From JAHEEL01 sp942491345 (GTDB lineage: Bacteria > Actinomycetota > Acidimicrobiia > Spongiisociales > UBA5794), in NCBI GenBank assembly GCA_942491345.1, contig CALOAN010000044.1:124001-188000 (forward strand): a DNA stretch of 64,000 bases. Reading direction: 5' to 3'. The translations under genes and the position numbers were made by a program. Shown in pieces: positions 54,661-63,602 of the stretch (positions within the stretch are counted from its first letter, which is position 1; the number at the start of each line of letters is the position of its first letter). Below the pieces are notes generated by a model that saw only the letters and a list, made by a program, of their open reading frames with translations, made no database searches and was not told the DNA's origin.

Positions 54661-55477
54661 CCACCCAATGCTCGGCGTCGCCCCGGAACCGGGAGTCCAC
54701 AAGCCTGATCCGGTGCTGGTGGCGAACGACCTCCAGCGGTCGTTCGGCGGACTCCGTGCTGTCGACGTCAAGCACCTCGAGATCCAGCGCCACACGGTGA
54801 CATCGCTGATCGGGCCCAACGGCGCAGGGAAGACAACGCTGTTCAACCTCCTCACAGGGTTCGACACGCCCGATGTCGGCGAATGGCACCTCAACGGCGG
54901 CGCTCTCGTCGGGATCGCGGCCTTCCAGGTCGCCCGGCGCGGCATGGTGCGCACGTTCCAGCTGACCCGCTCGCTCGCACGGCTCACGGTGATGGACAAC
55001 ATGCTCGTCGCGGCGAAGGACAACAAGGGCGAAGGACTGTGGGGAGCGATCACCGGAGGCTGGCACGCAACCGAAGAACTCAACGAGATTCGGGCGAACG
55101 AGCTTCTCGAGCGCTTCGGACTGCACTACATGGCCGACGAATACGCCGGCGGGCTCTCCGGCGGGCAGCGCAAGCTCCTCGAGATGGCTCGCGCGCTCAT
55201 GATGAACCCCGAAGTAGTGATGCTCGACGAACCGATGGCGGGAGTGAACCCGGCGCTCACCCAATCGCTCCTGGGGCACATCACCGGTCTGCGTGACGGC
55301 GGGAAGACAGTGGTCTTCGTCGAACACGACATGGACGTGGTGCAGGAGATCTCCGATTGGGTTGTCGTCATGGCCGAAGGGCGCGTCATCGCCGAAGGGC
55401 GGCCCGAAGAGATTGCGAAGAACCGGACCGTCATCGACGCCTACCTTGGGGAGCATCACGGGGAGGCGGCATCGTGA
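54650..55477 (+). CDS. livG: branched-chain amino-acid-type ABC ATPase (LivG)
   Basis: 275 residues, ATG start overlapping livM by 11 bp. Walker A IGPNGAGKTTLFNLL, signature LSGGQRKLLEMA and Walker B VVMLDEPMAGVNP, the LivG-type MAGVNP loop. The last codons overlap livF (GTGA). Confidence 0.94.
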   Translation: MNDDHPMLGVAPEPGVHKPDPVLVANDLQRSFGGLRAVDVKHLEIQRHTVTSLIGPNGAGKTTLFNLLTGFDTPDVGEWHLNGGALVGIAAFQVARRGMVRTFQLTRSLARLTVMDNMLVAAKDNKGEGLWGAITGGWHATEELNEIRANELLERFGLHYMADEYAGGLSGGQRKLLEMARALMMNPEVVMLDEPMAGVNPALTQSLLGHITGLRDGGKTVVFVEHDMDVVQEISDWVVVMAEGRVIAEGRPEEIAKNRTVIDAYLGEHHGEAAS

Positions 55478-56202
55478 CCAAACACCTCCTCAAGGCCGAA
55501 TCCGTCGTCGCCGGATACCTGCCCGGGGTCGACATCCTTCGCGGTGTCGATCTGACACTCGATGACGGCGAACTCGTCGGAATCATCGGGCCGAACGGAG
55601 CGGGCAAGTCAACTCTCATCAAGGCAATCTTCGGTCTCGTCCCCGTTCGAGATGGATTCGTGACGCTCCGGGGCCGGGACATCTCGAATCTCGCAGCGCA
55701 CACGCTTGTCGCCCTCGGAGTCGGCTACGTCCCCCAACGCGCCAACGTGTTCCCTTCCCTCACGGTGGAAGACAACCTTCGCATGGGTCTCTATCTCGAT
55801 CCCAAAGGTTGGGATGACCGCTTGGCTGCCGTGGTCGAGATCTTCCCACTCCTTGCCGACCGCTCGGACCAACGCGCAGGCTATCTCTCCGGAGGTGAGC
55901 GACAGATGGTTGCGATCGGACGAGCTCTGATGATGGACCCGTCGGTTCTCCTCCTCGACGAGCCGTCCGCAGGCCTCTCCCCCGGCAACCAGGATCTCGT
56001 TTTCGAGCGCGTCCGCAGCATTGCCGATTCCGGCGTGTCGATCGTCATGGTCGAGCAGAACGCCCGACGGTGTCTTCAGATCGCTGATCGTGCGTATGTC
56101 CTCGACCAGGGTCGCAACGCACACACCGGGCCGGGCAGGGACCTGCTCCACGATCCACGCGTCATCGATCTGTACCTTGGGACGCTGGGGAAGGTTGACT
56201 AG
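55474..56202 (+). CDS. livF: branched-chain amino-acid-type ABC ATPase (LivF)
   Basis: 242 residues, GTG start. Walker A IGPNGAGKSTLIKAI, signature LSGGERQMVAIG and Walker B VLLLDEPSAGLSP with the LivF-type PSAGLSP loop. The last gene of the importer operon; a strong bidirectional hairpin follows. Confidence 0.94.
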   Translation: MTKHLLKAESVVAGYLPGVDILRGVDLTLDDGELVGIIGPNGAGKSTLIKAIFGLVPVRDGFVTLRGRDISNLAAHTLVALGVGYVPQRANVFPSLTVEDNLRMGLYLDPKGWDDRLAAVVEIFPLLADRSDQRAGYLSGGERQMVAIGRALMMDPSVLLLDEPSAGLSPGNQDLVFERVRSIADSGVSIVMVEQNARRCLQIADRAYVLDQGRNAHTGPGRDLLHDPRVIDLYLGTLGKVD

Positions 56203-56223
56203 AGATCCAGTCACCAGACACCG

Positions 56224-56269
56224 GACACGGACGTGGGGCCCGGCGACTGCCGGGCCCCACGTCCGTGTC
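56224..56269. terminator. 21 bp perfect hairpin between convergent livF and binding-protein genes
   Basis: Arms beginning GACACGGACGTGG and ending CCACGTCCGTGTC pair along 21 bp around a 4 nt GACT loop. There is no U-tract. Its place between convergent genes supports bidirectional termination. Confidence 0.85.
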
Positions 56270-56287
56270 TGGTCGTTTGAACGGGTA

Positions 56288-57625
56288 TCAGAAGACGAAG
56301 ACGACCTGTTCGATCGTCGTTGCCTCACCTTGATCGTCATAGATGAAGATGTCGTACGTGCCGATCGTCGGCTCGTTGTTCGGCCCATAGTCGAGCGGAC
56401 CGGACGCACCGTCGTAGTCGATGTCTGTGCCGGCCATGATCAGGTTGAAGCAGTCCTCGAAGAGCGAGCACTTCTCTCCTCCCTGAGTCACGTTGCTGAT
56501 CTCGGTGACGAAGACCGCCGGGTCGGCACTCTGGGCTACCTGAGCGGCAAGCACGGTTGTCATGAGACAGTCGTACATCTGCGCCGAGAAAATGGTGGCC
56601 GTATCCGGGAATGCGGCCTGGAGCCTGTCGCCGAAGGTCGCCTCACCGTTGGCCGGTGCTGCCGAAGGGGCCGTCCCCTTGATACCGTCGAACAGCGCAA
56701 CATTGCCACCGACCTGATCAGGACCAACGGTGTCTTTGAACCCGTCAGCGACATAGATCTGCCCGCCGAACCCCGCACTCTCGAGATCGAGAAGGAGCTG
56801 CCCGCCCTCCTCGAACGTGATCATCACGAGCGCCTCGGCGCCACTGGCCACAACGGCCTGAGCCTCCGTGGCAAACGATCCGGCAGCGAAGTCGTAGCCT
56901 TCGGCGAGCACGACGACGTCACCAAGTTCGGCGGCAACGAGTTCGCCGAAGCCCTTGCCGTATTCGTCGGCGCGCCACAGAACGGCCACGGATGCTGGAG
57001 CATCGTTGGCGACCACGTCGGCAAGCGTCGGGCCCTGGAGGTTGTCCGAAGGAGCGGTACGGCTGTAGAACGGGTCGTAGTCCGATGAGCTGAGCGCAGC
57101 AGCCGTGTTCGAACCAGAACACATGGCCACCTGACTGCTCTGTACCTTGTCGACGATCGACAGCGAAACACCGGAAGCAGCAGCCCCGATGATCCCCTGG
57201 AAGTCGCCCGTCAGATACCTGTCGACGGTCGTCGAGGCCACGTTCGGATCGGTGCCCGAATCGCCGTACTCAACGGTGACAAGACCTGGGGAGACGGCGT
57301 TGATCTCGTCCGTGCCCATCTTGATCGGATTCTCTAGGGCGTCGATGATCGGGGCCAGCTGGCCGGTCTGGGGGAGCACGGTTCCGATGGCGATCGGAAT
57401 TGGCTCCAGGGCCATCGGTGCTTCGGTCGACGAGGTAGTGGTCTCCTCGACTGTTGTGGTCGTTTCCTCGACTGTTGTGGTCGTGGAATCCGCCGCGGTT
57501 GTTGTCGTTGTGTCAGCCGCCACATCGTCGTCTCCGCCTGAATTCACAGCGATTACAACGATGATGATGACAGCAACAGCAGCAACAAGGATCCACGGAA
57601 GCCACTTCCGCATATTGTCGCTCAT
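56288..57625 (-). CDS. livK: ABC-transporter substrate-binding protein (Peripla_BP_6, LivK-like), membrane-anchored
   Basis: 445 residues from the ATG at 57625 with GGAGGCAAG upstream. The N-terminal helix (about 9-28) has no lipobox Cys, so it is likely an uncleaved anchor. Then a Thr/Glu-rich linker (about 35-70) and a periplasmic binding domain with PIAIGTVLPQTGQL, GIIGAAASGVSLSIVDKV and YDCLMTTVLAA. It converges on livHMGF and probably feeds it. The ligand may be a branched-chain amino acid or another small solute. Confidence 0.9.
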   Translation of the reverse strand: MSDNMRKWLPWILVAAVAVIIIVVIAVNSGGDDDVAADTTTTTAADSTTTTVEETTTTVEETTTSSTEAPMALEPIPIAIGTVLPQTGQLAPIIDALENPIKMGTDEINAVSPGLVTVEYGDSGTDPNVASTTVDRYLTGDFQGIIGAAASGVSLSIVDKVQSSQVAMCSGSNTAAALSSSDYDPFYSRTAPSDNLQGPTLADVVANDAPASVAVLWRADEYGKGFGELVAAELGDVVVLAEGYDFAAGSFATEAQAVVASGAEALVMITFEEGGQLLLDLESAGFGGQIYVADGFKDTVGPDQVGGNVALFDGIKGTAPSAAPANGEATFGDRLQAAFPDTATIFSAQMYDCLMTTVLAAQVAQSADPAVFVTEISNVTQGGEKCSLFEDCFNLIMAGTDIDYDGASGPLDYGPNNEPTIGTYDIFIYDDQGEATTIEQVVFVF

Positions 57626-57775
57626 GGTCTTGCCTCCAAAGGTATGCCCGGATAACCAGGAACCCCGGCCGAACGCCGGGGTCGCCGCAAGATAGGCCGA
57701 AGAGACCAAGAAGCGCAAGCGTTATGGACCGTCCCGGCTCTGGGCGATCACCCACCGTACGACGCAACCGGTAGT

Positions 57776-57852
57776 GAGATCCGAGACTTGAGACCCGAGA
57801 CCTGAGACCGGTTCTGTGTCTCGTGTCTCGAGTCTCGGATCTCGGGTCTAGC
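57776..57852. repeat. heptamer repeat array with opposed arms between divergent genes
   Basis: GAGATCC, GAGACTT, GAGACCC, GAGACCT, GAGACCG, then GTTCTGT, GTCTCGT, GTCTCGA, GTCTCGG, ATCTCGG and GTCTAGC. Arms of about 26 bp pair with few mismatches. Unlike the other arrays it is upstream of two divergent genes (livK-like and hflX), 26 bp before the hflX start. Confidence 0.85.
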
Positions 57853-57878
57853 TGCTTCCGCCACGGCATAATCGGCTC

Positions 57879-59201
57879 ATGACCGACGACTCTCGATCCC
57901 ATGTTGCTCGCAGAGGGCGACGCCTCACGGCATCGGTCACCGACCTCGATGTTGTGCGGCAGCGCGCGCTCTTGGTCGGCATGATTCGGGACGGCAGCCG
58001 GGCAGCCGAGGGAGAGCGAAGCCTCGAAGAGCTCGAGCTCCTCACCGACACGGCCGGTTCCGAACCGATTGAGTCCGTGCTGGTCCGCCGGGATCGACCC
58101 GACCCTGCAACCTTCATTGGCAAGGGGAAACTCTCAGAACTGGTCGCCGATTCACACATGCTCGACATTGATGTTGTCGTATTCGACAACGAACTCTCCC
58201 CGGCTCAGCAGCGAAACCTCCAACAGGCGTTCCAGTGCGACGTCGTCGATCGAGTTGCCCTCATCCTCGACATCTTCGCCCAGCACGCCCACACCCACGA
58301 GGGGCGCCTCCAGGTAGAATTGGCACAGCACCGCTACCGACTCCCCCGGCTTCGTGGCAAGGGCATCGAGTTGTCCCGGCTCGGTGCGGGCATCGGCACC
58401 CGGGGTCCTGGTGAGACGAAACTGGAGACCGATCGTCGTCGGATCCTCGAGCGTGTCTCCAAGATCGAGCGTGAGCTCAAGGATGCCGCCCGGTCACGCG
58501 ACACGAGAGCAAAGTCGCGCAAGCGGTCGGGACTGCCCGTCGCGGCCATCGTCGGCTACACGAACGCAGGCAAGTCGACGCTGTTCAATCGGCTGACGGA
58601 AGCCGACGTACTCGTCGAGGACCGCCTCTTTGCAACCCTCGGATCAACGGTACGGAGGCTCGACCTGCCGGACGGGCACCGGGCATTGATGTCCGACACG
58701 GTCGGCTTTGTTCGCCGCCTCCCGCACGAACTCGTTGAGGCCTTCAGATCAACCCTCGAAGAGGCCGCAGACGCCGACCTGCTGGTCCATGTTGTCGATG
58801 CATCGGATCCGGATCCGGATGGCCAGATCACTGCCGTGCGCGAAGTCCTGACCGAGATCGACGCCGCCGACGTGCCGGAGATCCTCGTCTTCAACAAGAT
58901 CGACATCGCAGAACCCGCAGTCGTTCGACGGCTTCTCACGGTCTACGACGAATCGGTCGCCACGTCGGCACTCACCGGAGAGAACATCGAAGATGTCACT
59001 GCAGCAATCGTCGACGGGCTCGAAGCGGTGACCGTCGTCGCCAATCTTCTCATTCCCTACGACCGCGGTGATCTCGTCGCTTCTCTCCACGAGACGGGCG
59101 AAGTCCTAGACGAGCACCATGCCGGAGACGGTACCGAGATCAGGGTCCGCCTGCCTGCGGCCGTGGCCGAACGAATGGTCCCCTACCTTCACGGCGACTA
59201 G
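57879..59201 (+). CDS. hflX: GTPase HflX
   Basis: 440 residues. N-terminal HflX domain with ELSPAQQRNLQQAF and VDRVALILDIFAQHAHTHEG, the Gly-rich linker GAGIGTRGPGETKLETDRR, a coiled coil, then the G domain (G1 VGYTNAGKSTLFNRL, G3 SDTVGFVRRLP, G4 NKID). HflX binds the large ribosomal subunit and helps recycle stalled or stressed ribosomes. ATG start. A heptamer array lies directly upstream. Confidence 0.95.
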   Translation: MTDDSRSHVARRGRRLTASVTDLDVVRQRALLVGMIRDGSRAAEGERSLEELELLTDTAGSEPIESVLVRRDRPDPATFIGKGKLSELVADSHMLDIDVVVFDNELSPAQQRNLQQAFQCDVVDRVALILDIFAQHAHTHEGRLQVELAQHRYRLPRLRGKGIELSRLGAGIGTRGPGETKLETDRRRILERVSKIERELKDAARSRDTRAKSRKRSGLPVAAIVGYTNAGKSTLFNRLTEADVLVEDRLFATLGSTVRRLDLPDGHRALMSDTVGFVRRLPHELVEAFRSTLEEAADADLLVHVVDASDPDPDGQITAVREVLTEIDAADVPEILVFNKIDIAEPAVVRRLLTVYDESVATSALTGENIEDVTAAIVDGLEAVTVVANLLIPYDRGDLVASLHETGEVLDEHHAGDGTEIRVRLPAAVAERMVPYLHGD

Positions 59202-59204
59202 CCG

Positions 59205-60515
59205 TCAGAGGACGTACGCGGCATATTCGGCAAGCGGGCTGCGTACCGTCCGATCCAGCGTCACGTGGCCAAAGAGCGCGTTGCCCTTGAACTTCTCGAT
59301 CATGGCCGCCAGGCCACCGAACGGTGAGACATAGGGGTTGTCGACCTGGGTGAGATCTCCGCAGAACACCACCTTCGAGTCTGCGCCCATTCGCGTCAGA
59401 ATCACTTTCAGCGTCGGGAGTTCGAGATTCTGGGCCTCGTCGACGATGACGAGTTCGCCCGTGATCGAGCGACCCCGCAGATAGGTGACGGCAGCCATCT
59501 CCAGCACGTCGCGTTCGAACAGCTCATCGACGGCATCGCGTGGCGACCCCTCGGCGTGCGAGAACAGGGCATACAGATTGTCGTGCACGGCGGCCATCCA
59601 CGGCTCGAGCTTGTCGGTGAGGTCACCCGGCAGGAACCCGACCTCCTGGCGACCGACGGCGACCAGCGGCCGATACACAGAGACCCTTCGGTACCGACCC
59701 AATTCGAGCACCTGTTCAAGCGCTGCGGCGAGGGCAAGAAACGTCTTGCCGGTGCCCGCCATGCCCATCACTGAGACGGCGGCGACATCGGGATCCATGA
59801 GCAGATCAAGAGCAAAGGCCTGTCGCATGTTCTTGGATTCGACACCGAAGACGTGACGACCGCCCGGCACCCTTGTGACCGTTACTCGCTCTCCATCGTC
59901 GACAACCCTGCCCAGCCCCGACTGCGATCCCGGCCCGTGGAGCACCACGAACTGGTTCACGACGAGATTCGGGTCTTCGATCACAACCTTCCCGCTCCCG
60001 AAGAGCTCATCAACCGTCTCGCCCGACACGTCGATCTCGGCGACACCTCGATACGACTCATCCACCGGGACGGTGTCCCCTCGGTAGTCCTCAACCGTGA
60101 CCCCGAGCTGAGCACCTTTGATGCGCAGCGCCGCGTCTTTCGTGACGAGGACCGTGCGAGCGCCGGCGTCGACCAGATTCAGGCAGGTCGCAAGAATCCG
60201 ATGGTCGGAGGTGTTTGGATCGAGGACCTCCGGAAGGCGCTCCGACGTGACGCCGTTGAGCTCAAGCCGAAGCGACCCACCGGTCGGAAGTGTTGTGGGT
60301 GTCGCCAGTCCCCCCGGCTCGGATGCACCGAGATCCTCCAAGAGTCGGATCGCCGACCGGGCGTTTGCGCCGACCTCATCCATACGAGTCTTCTGGCGAT
60401 CAAGCTCTTCAACCACCACGAGCGGAAGCACCACGTCGTGTTCATCGAATCGGAGCGGGGCATGTGGGTCGGCCAGGAGAACGCAAGTGTCGAGTACGTA
60501 GTTCGTGGTCGTCAA
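59205..60515 (-). CDS. PhoH-family PIN-ATPase (PhoH2)
   Basis: 436 residues from a TTG at 60515, placed just before the PIN-domain opening TNYVLDTCVLLADPHAPLRF; a longer start is possible. The PIN-type nuclease domain (about 1-140) has acidic residues and TVLVTKDAALRIKG. The PhoH ATPase (about 220-436) has Walker A MGMAGTGKTFLALA and Walker B ELVIVDEAQNLE. PhoH2 proteins unwind and cut RNA. Convergent with hflX across 3 bp. Confidence 0.9.
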   Translation of the reverse strand: MTTTNYVLDTCVLLADPHAPLRFDEHDVVLPLVVVEELDRQKTRMDEVGANARSAIRLLEDLGASEPGGLATPTTLPTGGSLRLELNGVTSERLPEVLDPNTSDHRILATCLNLVDAGARTVLVTKDAALRIKGAQLGVTVEDYRGDTVPVDESYRGVAEIDVSGETVDELFGSGKVVIEDPNLVVNQFVVLHGPGSQSGLGRVVDDGERVTVTRVPGGRHVFGVESKNMRQAFALDLLMDPDVAAVSVMGMAGTGKTFLALAAALEQVLELGRYRRVSVYRPLVAVGRQEVGFLPGDLTDKLEPWMAAVHDNLYALFSHAEGSPRDAVDELFERDVLEMAAVTYLRGRSITGELVIVDEAQNLELPTLKVILTRMGADSKVVFCGDLTQVDNPYVSPFGGLAAMIEKFKGNALFGHVTLDRTVRSPLAEYAAYVL

Positions 60516-60634
60516 AGGGCCTCGCTCTCGCGACGTATGTGTTGCGGGAAGCGTCGCCGGGAACGCTCCGAAAAGCAAGCACCCGGGACGAGATACGTTC
60601 CGTGTCGTACCCTGTGGCCGAGAGAGGAGAGGTC

Positions 60635-61624
60635 ATGAAGGTCGCAGTCATCGGAGCCGGGTCCTGGGGAACGACGATCGCCGCGATGCTTGCGCCCTCG
60701 TGCGAGACCATCCTGTGGTCGCGTCGTGTGGAGTTGGCAGAACACATCAACGAAGGCACCAACCCGGACTACCTCCCAGGCTTCGAACTCCCTCCCGAAC
60801 TGACTAGCACAACGAGGATCGAGCGGGCAATCGACGGTGCCGACGCTCTCGTCATGGGTGTCCCATCACACGGCTTTCGAACGGTTCTCGAACACGCTGC
60901 ACCGCTCCTCGCACCGGAGACGCCGATCCTCTCTCTCACGAAAGGCATCGAACAGCCGACGTTGATGCGCATGACCGAAGTCACGATAGATGTGCTCCCC
61001 GATCACGATCGCTCCCACATCGGCGTACTCACCGGTCCCAACCTTGCCCGAGAGATCATGGCCGGCCAGCCTGCCGCAACCGTGATCGCGATGGAGAACG
61101 AGGAGACGTCTGCCGCGATGCAGTCACTGTTCATGGGGCCGCGCTTCCGGGTCTATACCAATACCGACGTGATCGGTTCCGAGAGCGCCGGGGCACTCAA
61201 GAATGTGATGGCGCTCGCCGCCGGCATGGCTGAGGGTCTCGGGTTCGGCCTCAACACCGTCTCGATGCTGATGACGCGTGCGCTCGTTGAGATGTCCCGC
61301 CTTGGAGTGGCCCTGGGTGGACGCACCGCGACATTCGCAGGCCTTGCTGGAATGGGCGATCTCATCGCCACGTGTATGTCGACAGAGAGCCGGAACCATC
61401 GGGTTGGCCTCGGTCTCGGGCTGGGGAAGTCCATCGACGAAATCGTGTCGGAGATGAACATGGTCGCCGAGGGGGTCAAGTCGACGAGCGGGATCCTGGC
61501 CCTCGCCGACCGCTACGAGGTCGAGATGCCGATCGCCGAGCAAGTCGGCCGAGTGCTGTACGAAGGTGCGTCGGTCCCGGAGGCGATAGCAGCGCTGATG
61601 GGGAGATCCGCAAAGGCGGAGTGA
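60635..61624 (+). CDS. gpsA: glycerol-3-phosphate dehydrogenase [NAD(P)+]
   Basis: 329 residues from the ATG at 60635 with GAGAGGAGAGG before it. N-terminal VAVIGAGSWGTTIA, GVLTGPNLAREIM, and SESAGALKNVMALAAGMAEGL with the catalytic Lys, then AGMGDLIATCMS. It reduces dihydroxyacetone phosphate to glycerol-3-phosphate for phospholipids. Divergent from phoH. Confidence 0.95.
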   Translation: MKVAVIGAGSWGTTIAAMLAPSCETILWSRRVELAEHINEGTNPDYLPGFELPPELTSTTRIERAIDGADALVMGVPSHGFRTVLEHAAPLLAPETPILSLTKGIEQPTLMRMTEVTIDVLPDHDRSHIGVLTGPNLAREIMAGQPAATVIAMENEETSAAMQSLFMGPRFRVYTNTDVIGSESAGALKNVMALAAGMAEGLGFGLNTVSMLMTRALVEMSRLGVALGGRTATFAGLAGMGDLIATCMSTESRNHRVGLGLGLGKSIDEIVSEMNMVAEGVKSTSGILALADRYEVEMPIAEQVGRVLYEGASVPEAIAALMGRSAKAE

Positions 61625-61629
61625 GTGCT

Positions 61630-61740
61630 GAGACGGAAGACTCGAGACTCGAGACTTGAGACGGAAGACTTGAGACACGAGACTTGAGACACGAGACTTG
61701 AGACATTTCTGGGTCTCGGGTCTCGGGTCTCATGTCTTGC
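61630..61740. repeat. heptamer repeat array, longest in window, with opposed arms
   Basis: Eleven GAGACNN/AAGACNN units, a short ATTTCTGG turn, then GTCTCGG, GTCTCGG, GTCTCAT and GTCTTGC. Arms of about 19 bp pair well (GAGACNC against GTCTCGG), giving a strong hairpin between the convergent gpsA and tag genes. Confidence 0.9.
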
Positions 61741-61743
61741 TCT

Positions 61744-62343
61744 TCAGCTCGGTCGCACGAACTCGCTGCGGTCCGTCTCCACTGCCTCGCGTACCGCGCA
61801 CGCCTCTGCATGATCATTGACCAGACCCATGCTTTGCATGAAGGCGTAGGCGGTGGTGGAGCCGACGAAGGTGAAGCCTCTCCGCTTCAGTTCCTTCGCC
61901 AGGGCCACAGACTCGCGAGTCGTCGCAACCATTGCGGGCGGGGCCGGCGCGGGTTCGAAGGACCAGACGAGAGCGCCGAGCGACCCCACATCGGCGATGA
62001 CGTCGAGCGAGCGCTGGGCGTTGTTGATCGTCGATCGGATCTTGCCTTCGTGTCGCACGATTCGGGTATCGCCGAGCAGCCGTGCCACGTCCTCCTCGCC
62101 GAAACGGGCGACCCGTTCGATGTCGAATCCGTCGAATACCTCCCGGAAGGCGTCCCGCTTCCTGAGGATCGTGATCCACGCGAGGCCGGATTGGAAACCC
62201 TCGAGACAAAGCTTCTCGAACAGCCTGCGGTCGTCGCAAGTCGGTCGACCCCATTCATCATCGTGGTAGGCGGCATACTCCGGGCTCCCGTTGCCCCAGA
62301 CACACCGGATCACGCCGTCGGTACCGACCTCTGTTGCTTGCAT
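61744..62343 (-). CDS. tag: DNA-3-methyladenine glycosylase I
   Basis: 199 residues. IRCVWGNGSPEYAAYHDDEWG (zinc Cys and His region), LEGFQSGLAWITILRKR, GDTRIVRHEGKIRSTINNA and the C-terminal NDHAEAC, which completes the zinc Cys/His set. Removes 3-methyladenine from alkylated DNA. Twelve bases follow the aroF-aroQ stop, so cotranscription is likely. Confidence 0.95.
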   Translation of the reverse strand: MQATEVGTDGVIRCVWGNGSPEYAAYHDDEWGRPTCDDRRLFEKLCLEGFQSGLAWITILRKRDAFREVFDGFDIERVARFGEEDVARLLGDTRIVRHEGKIRSTINNAQRSLDVIADVGSLGALVWSFEPAPAPPAMVATTRESVALAKELKRRGFTFVGSTTAYAFMQSMGLVNDHAEACAVREAVETDRSEFVRPS

Positions 62344-62354
62344 GTCTCGGGACG

Positions 62355-63434
62355 CTACTCAGCGTCGGATTCCGCTGCGCGGCCGACGGCTGCGGCCTGG
62401 GCGGCTCGGCTGTGGCGAAGCACCACCTCCATGAGCTCCTCTGCATAGCTCGGGTCCATACCAACCGCTTCAGCATCGCGGCGCATCTCAGCGATCAGCT
62501 CGGCTTCTCGGTCGGGAGACCGCATCGCGAGCTCACGCGCCGCCTTGATCCTGGCAATGTCGATCGAGCTGCGCAGTCTTCTGCCGAGAAGACGGATCAC
62601 CTGCCGGTCGATCCGATCGATTTCGTCGCGCAATGACGGGATACCCAGCGCATCCATCAGCGCCGCAAAGTGATAAGAGTCGAGGTGCGAACCATTACCC
62701 GCAAGCGCACCGGCGGGGTTGGGGTGGAAGGGGACCATGAGTCCGTCTGCACCGGCGCTCCGTGCTGCGAGCGCCAGCGGCTGCACGAGTTCGGGATGAC
62801 CGGCGGTCGGTGACGGGTCGACGATCACCGGAAGGTGAGACATACGTTGGACGGTGGGAATCGCTGAGATATCGAGCGTGTCGGTCGTCCTGGGATCGAA
62901 GCCGCGGCTCCCCCGCTCGCAAAGCACCACAGCCTCATTGCCTGCGTCGAGCACGTACTCGGCCGCGAGGAGCCACTCGTCGATCGTCGCTGCGGAAGCA
63001 CGGTGGATGACAACCGGCCGGTTCGTTGCCCCAACCGCACGGAGGAGCACGAAATTCTGCATGTTGTCTGGACCGACCTCGATGACGTCGACGTGTTCGG
63101 CGACGACATCGACGTGGTCGGGCTCGAGCACCTCCGTGCTCACCGGAAGGCGCGTCTCTCGCCCGGCGTGTTCGAGCATCCACAGCGCTTCACCTCCGAG
63201 GCCTCGGTAGGCATACGGGGAAGACCCGGCGAGGAACGTCCCGGCGCGGAGTATCGACCCGCCGTTCTCGGCAACGAGCCGGGCGGCGGCCAGGACCTGC
63301 TCCTCACTCTCGACCGCCATCGGCCCAGCAATGACGGGATAGGAGCCGTCGCCGAACTTGACGGTCCCGACCGAGACGACAGTCGTCTCGATGCCGGGTC
63401 GTCGATGGCTCTTGAGGATTGGTTGTTCCGACAT
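62355..63434 (-). CDS. aroF: DAHP synthase (AroF type) fused to C-terminal chorismate mutase
   Basis: 359 residues from the ATG at 63434 with GGAGG before it. The type I-beta DAHP synthase domain (about 1-265) has PVIAGPMAVESEEQVLAAA, GGSILRAGTFLAGSSPYAYRG, EVLEPDHVDVV, PVVIHRASAATIDEW and VPFHPNPAGALAGNGS. It makes DAHP from PEP and erythrose-4-phosphate. A C-terminal AroQ chorismate mutase (about 278-355) has LRDEIDRIDRQVIRLLGRR and RIKAARELAMRSPDREAEL. The mutase may serve as the allosteric sensor. Its leader and hairpins are annotated separately. Cotranscribed with tag. Confidence 0.92.
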   Translation of the reverse strand: MSEQPILKSHRRPGIETTVVSVGTVKFGDGSYPVIAGPMAVESEEQVLAAARLVAENGGSILRAGTFLAGSSPYAYRGLGGEALWMLEHAGRETRLPVSTEVLEPDHVDVVAEHVDVIEVGPDNMQNFVLLRAVGATNRPVVIHRASAATIDEWLLAAEYVLDAGNEAVVLCERGSRGFDPRTTDTLDISAIPTVQRMSHLPVIVDPSPTAGHPELVQPLALAARSAGADGLMVPFHPNPAGALAGNGSHLDSYHFAALMDALGIPSLRDEIDRIDRQVIRLLGRRLRSSIDIARIKAARELAMRSPDREAELIAEMRRDAEAVGMDPSYAEELMEVVLRHSRAAQAAAVGRAAESDAE

Positions 63435-63438
63435 GGTT

Positions 63439-63495
63439 CCTCCTGTTCGGAGGGCTCCGGGAACCACAAGACCCGGAGCCTTGGCTCCGGGTCTT
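63439..63495 (-). promoter_or_regulatory. alternative hairpins before the DAHP synthase gene
   Basis: In the minus direction: A (CCCGGAGCC, at 63491-63483) pairs with B (GGCTCCGGG) in a 13 bp hairpin (63495-63468). B can instead pair with A' (CCCGGAGCC, 63461-63453). Directly after A', CCTCC (63453-63449) can pair with the GGAGG ribosome site (63443-63439). A and A' thus compete for B next to a sequestered ribosome site. There is no clear U-tract after B, so translational control is at least as likely as termination. A third hairpin (63561-63545, CCGGGC-CTTGC-GCCCGG) overlaps the end of the leader frame. Confidence 0.6.
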
Positions 63496-63523
63496 CGTGG
63501 GGGTGTGTTGGTGTGTGGTGCCG

Positions 63524-63595
63524 CTACCGCCGTATCACGTGAACCCGGGCGCAAGGCCCGGTGAACTGGTACGGAAATCGATAGCGTGCGGTCAC
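63524..63595 (-). CDS. candidate aromatic-rich leader peptide
   Basis: A 23-residue frame with a GTG start reads on through a core RYRFPYQF, with four aromatic residues in eight (Tyr, Phe, Tyr, Phe), then ends RVHVIRR. It lies between the promoter and the aroF-aroQ gene. The GTG would start exactly at the predicted transcription start, as a leaderless message, and no Shine-Dalgarno site is close. Stalling on Tyr/Phe codons could alter the downstream hairpins. It is a small frame and could be chance; conservation would decide. Confidence 0.5.
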   Translation of the reverse strand: MTARYRFPYQFTGPCARVHVIRR

Positions 63596-63602
63596 GGACG
63601 GC

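Noticed and set aside
60290..60634. Upstream extension of gpsA
   Set aside because: Overlaps the phoH gene on the other strand, no family similarity; the ATG at 60635 has a strong ribosome site and starts the Rossmann motif.
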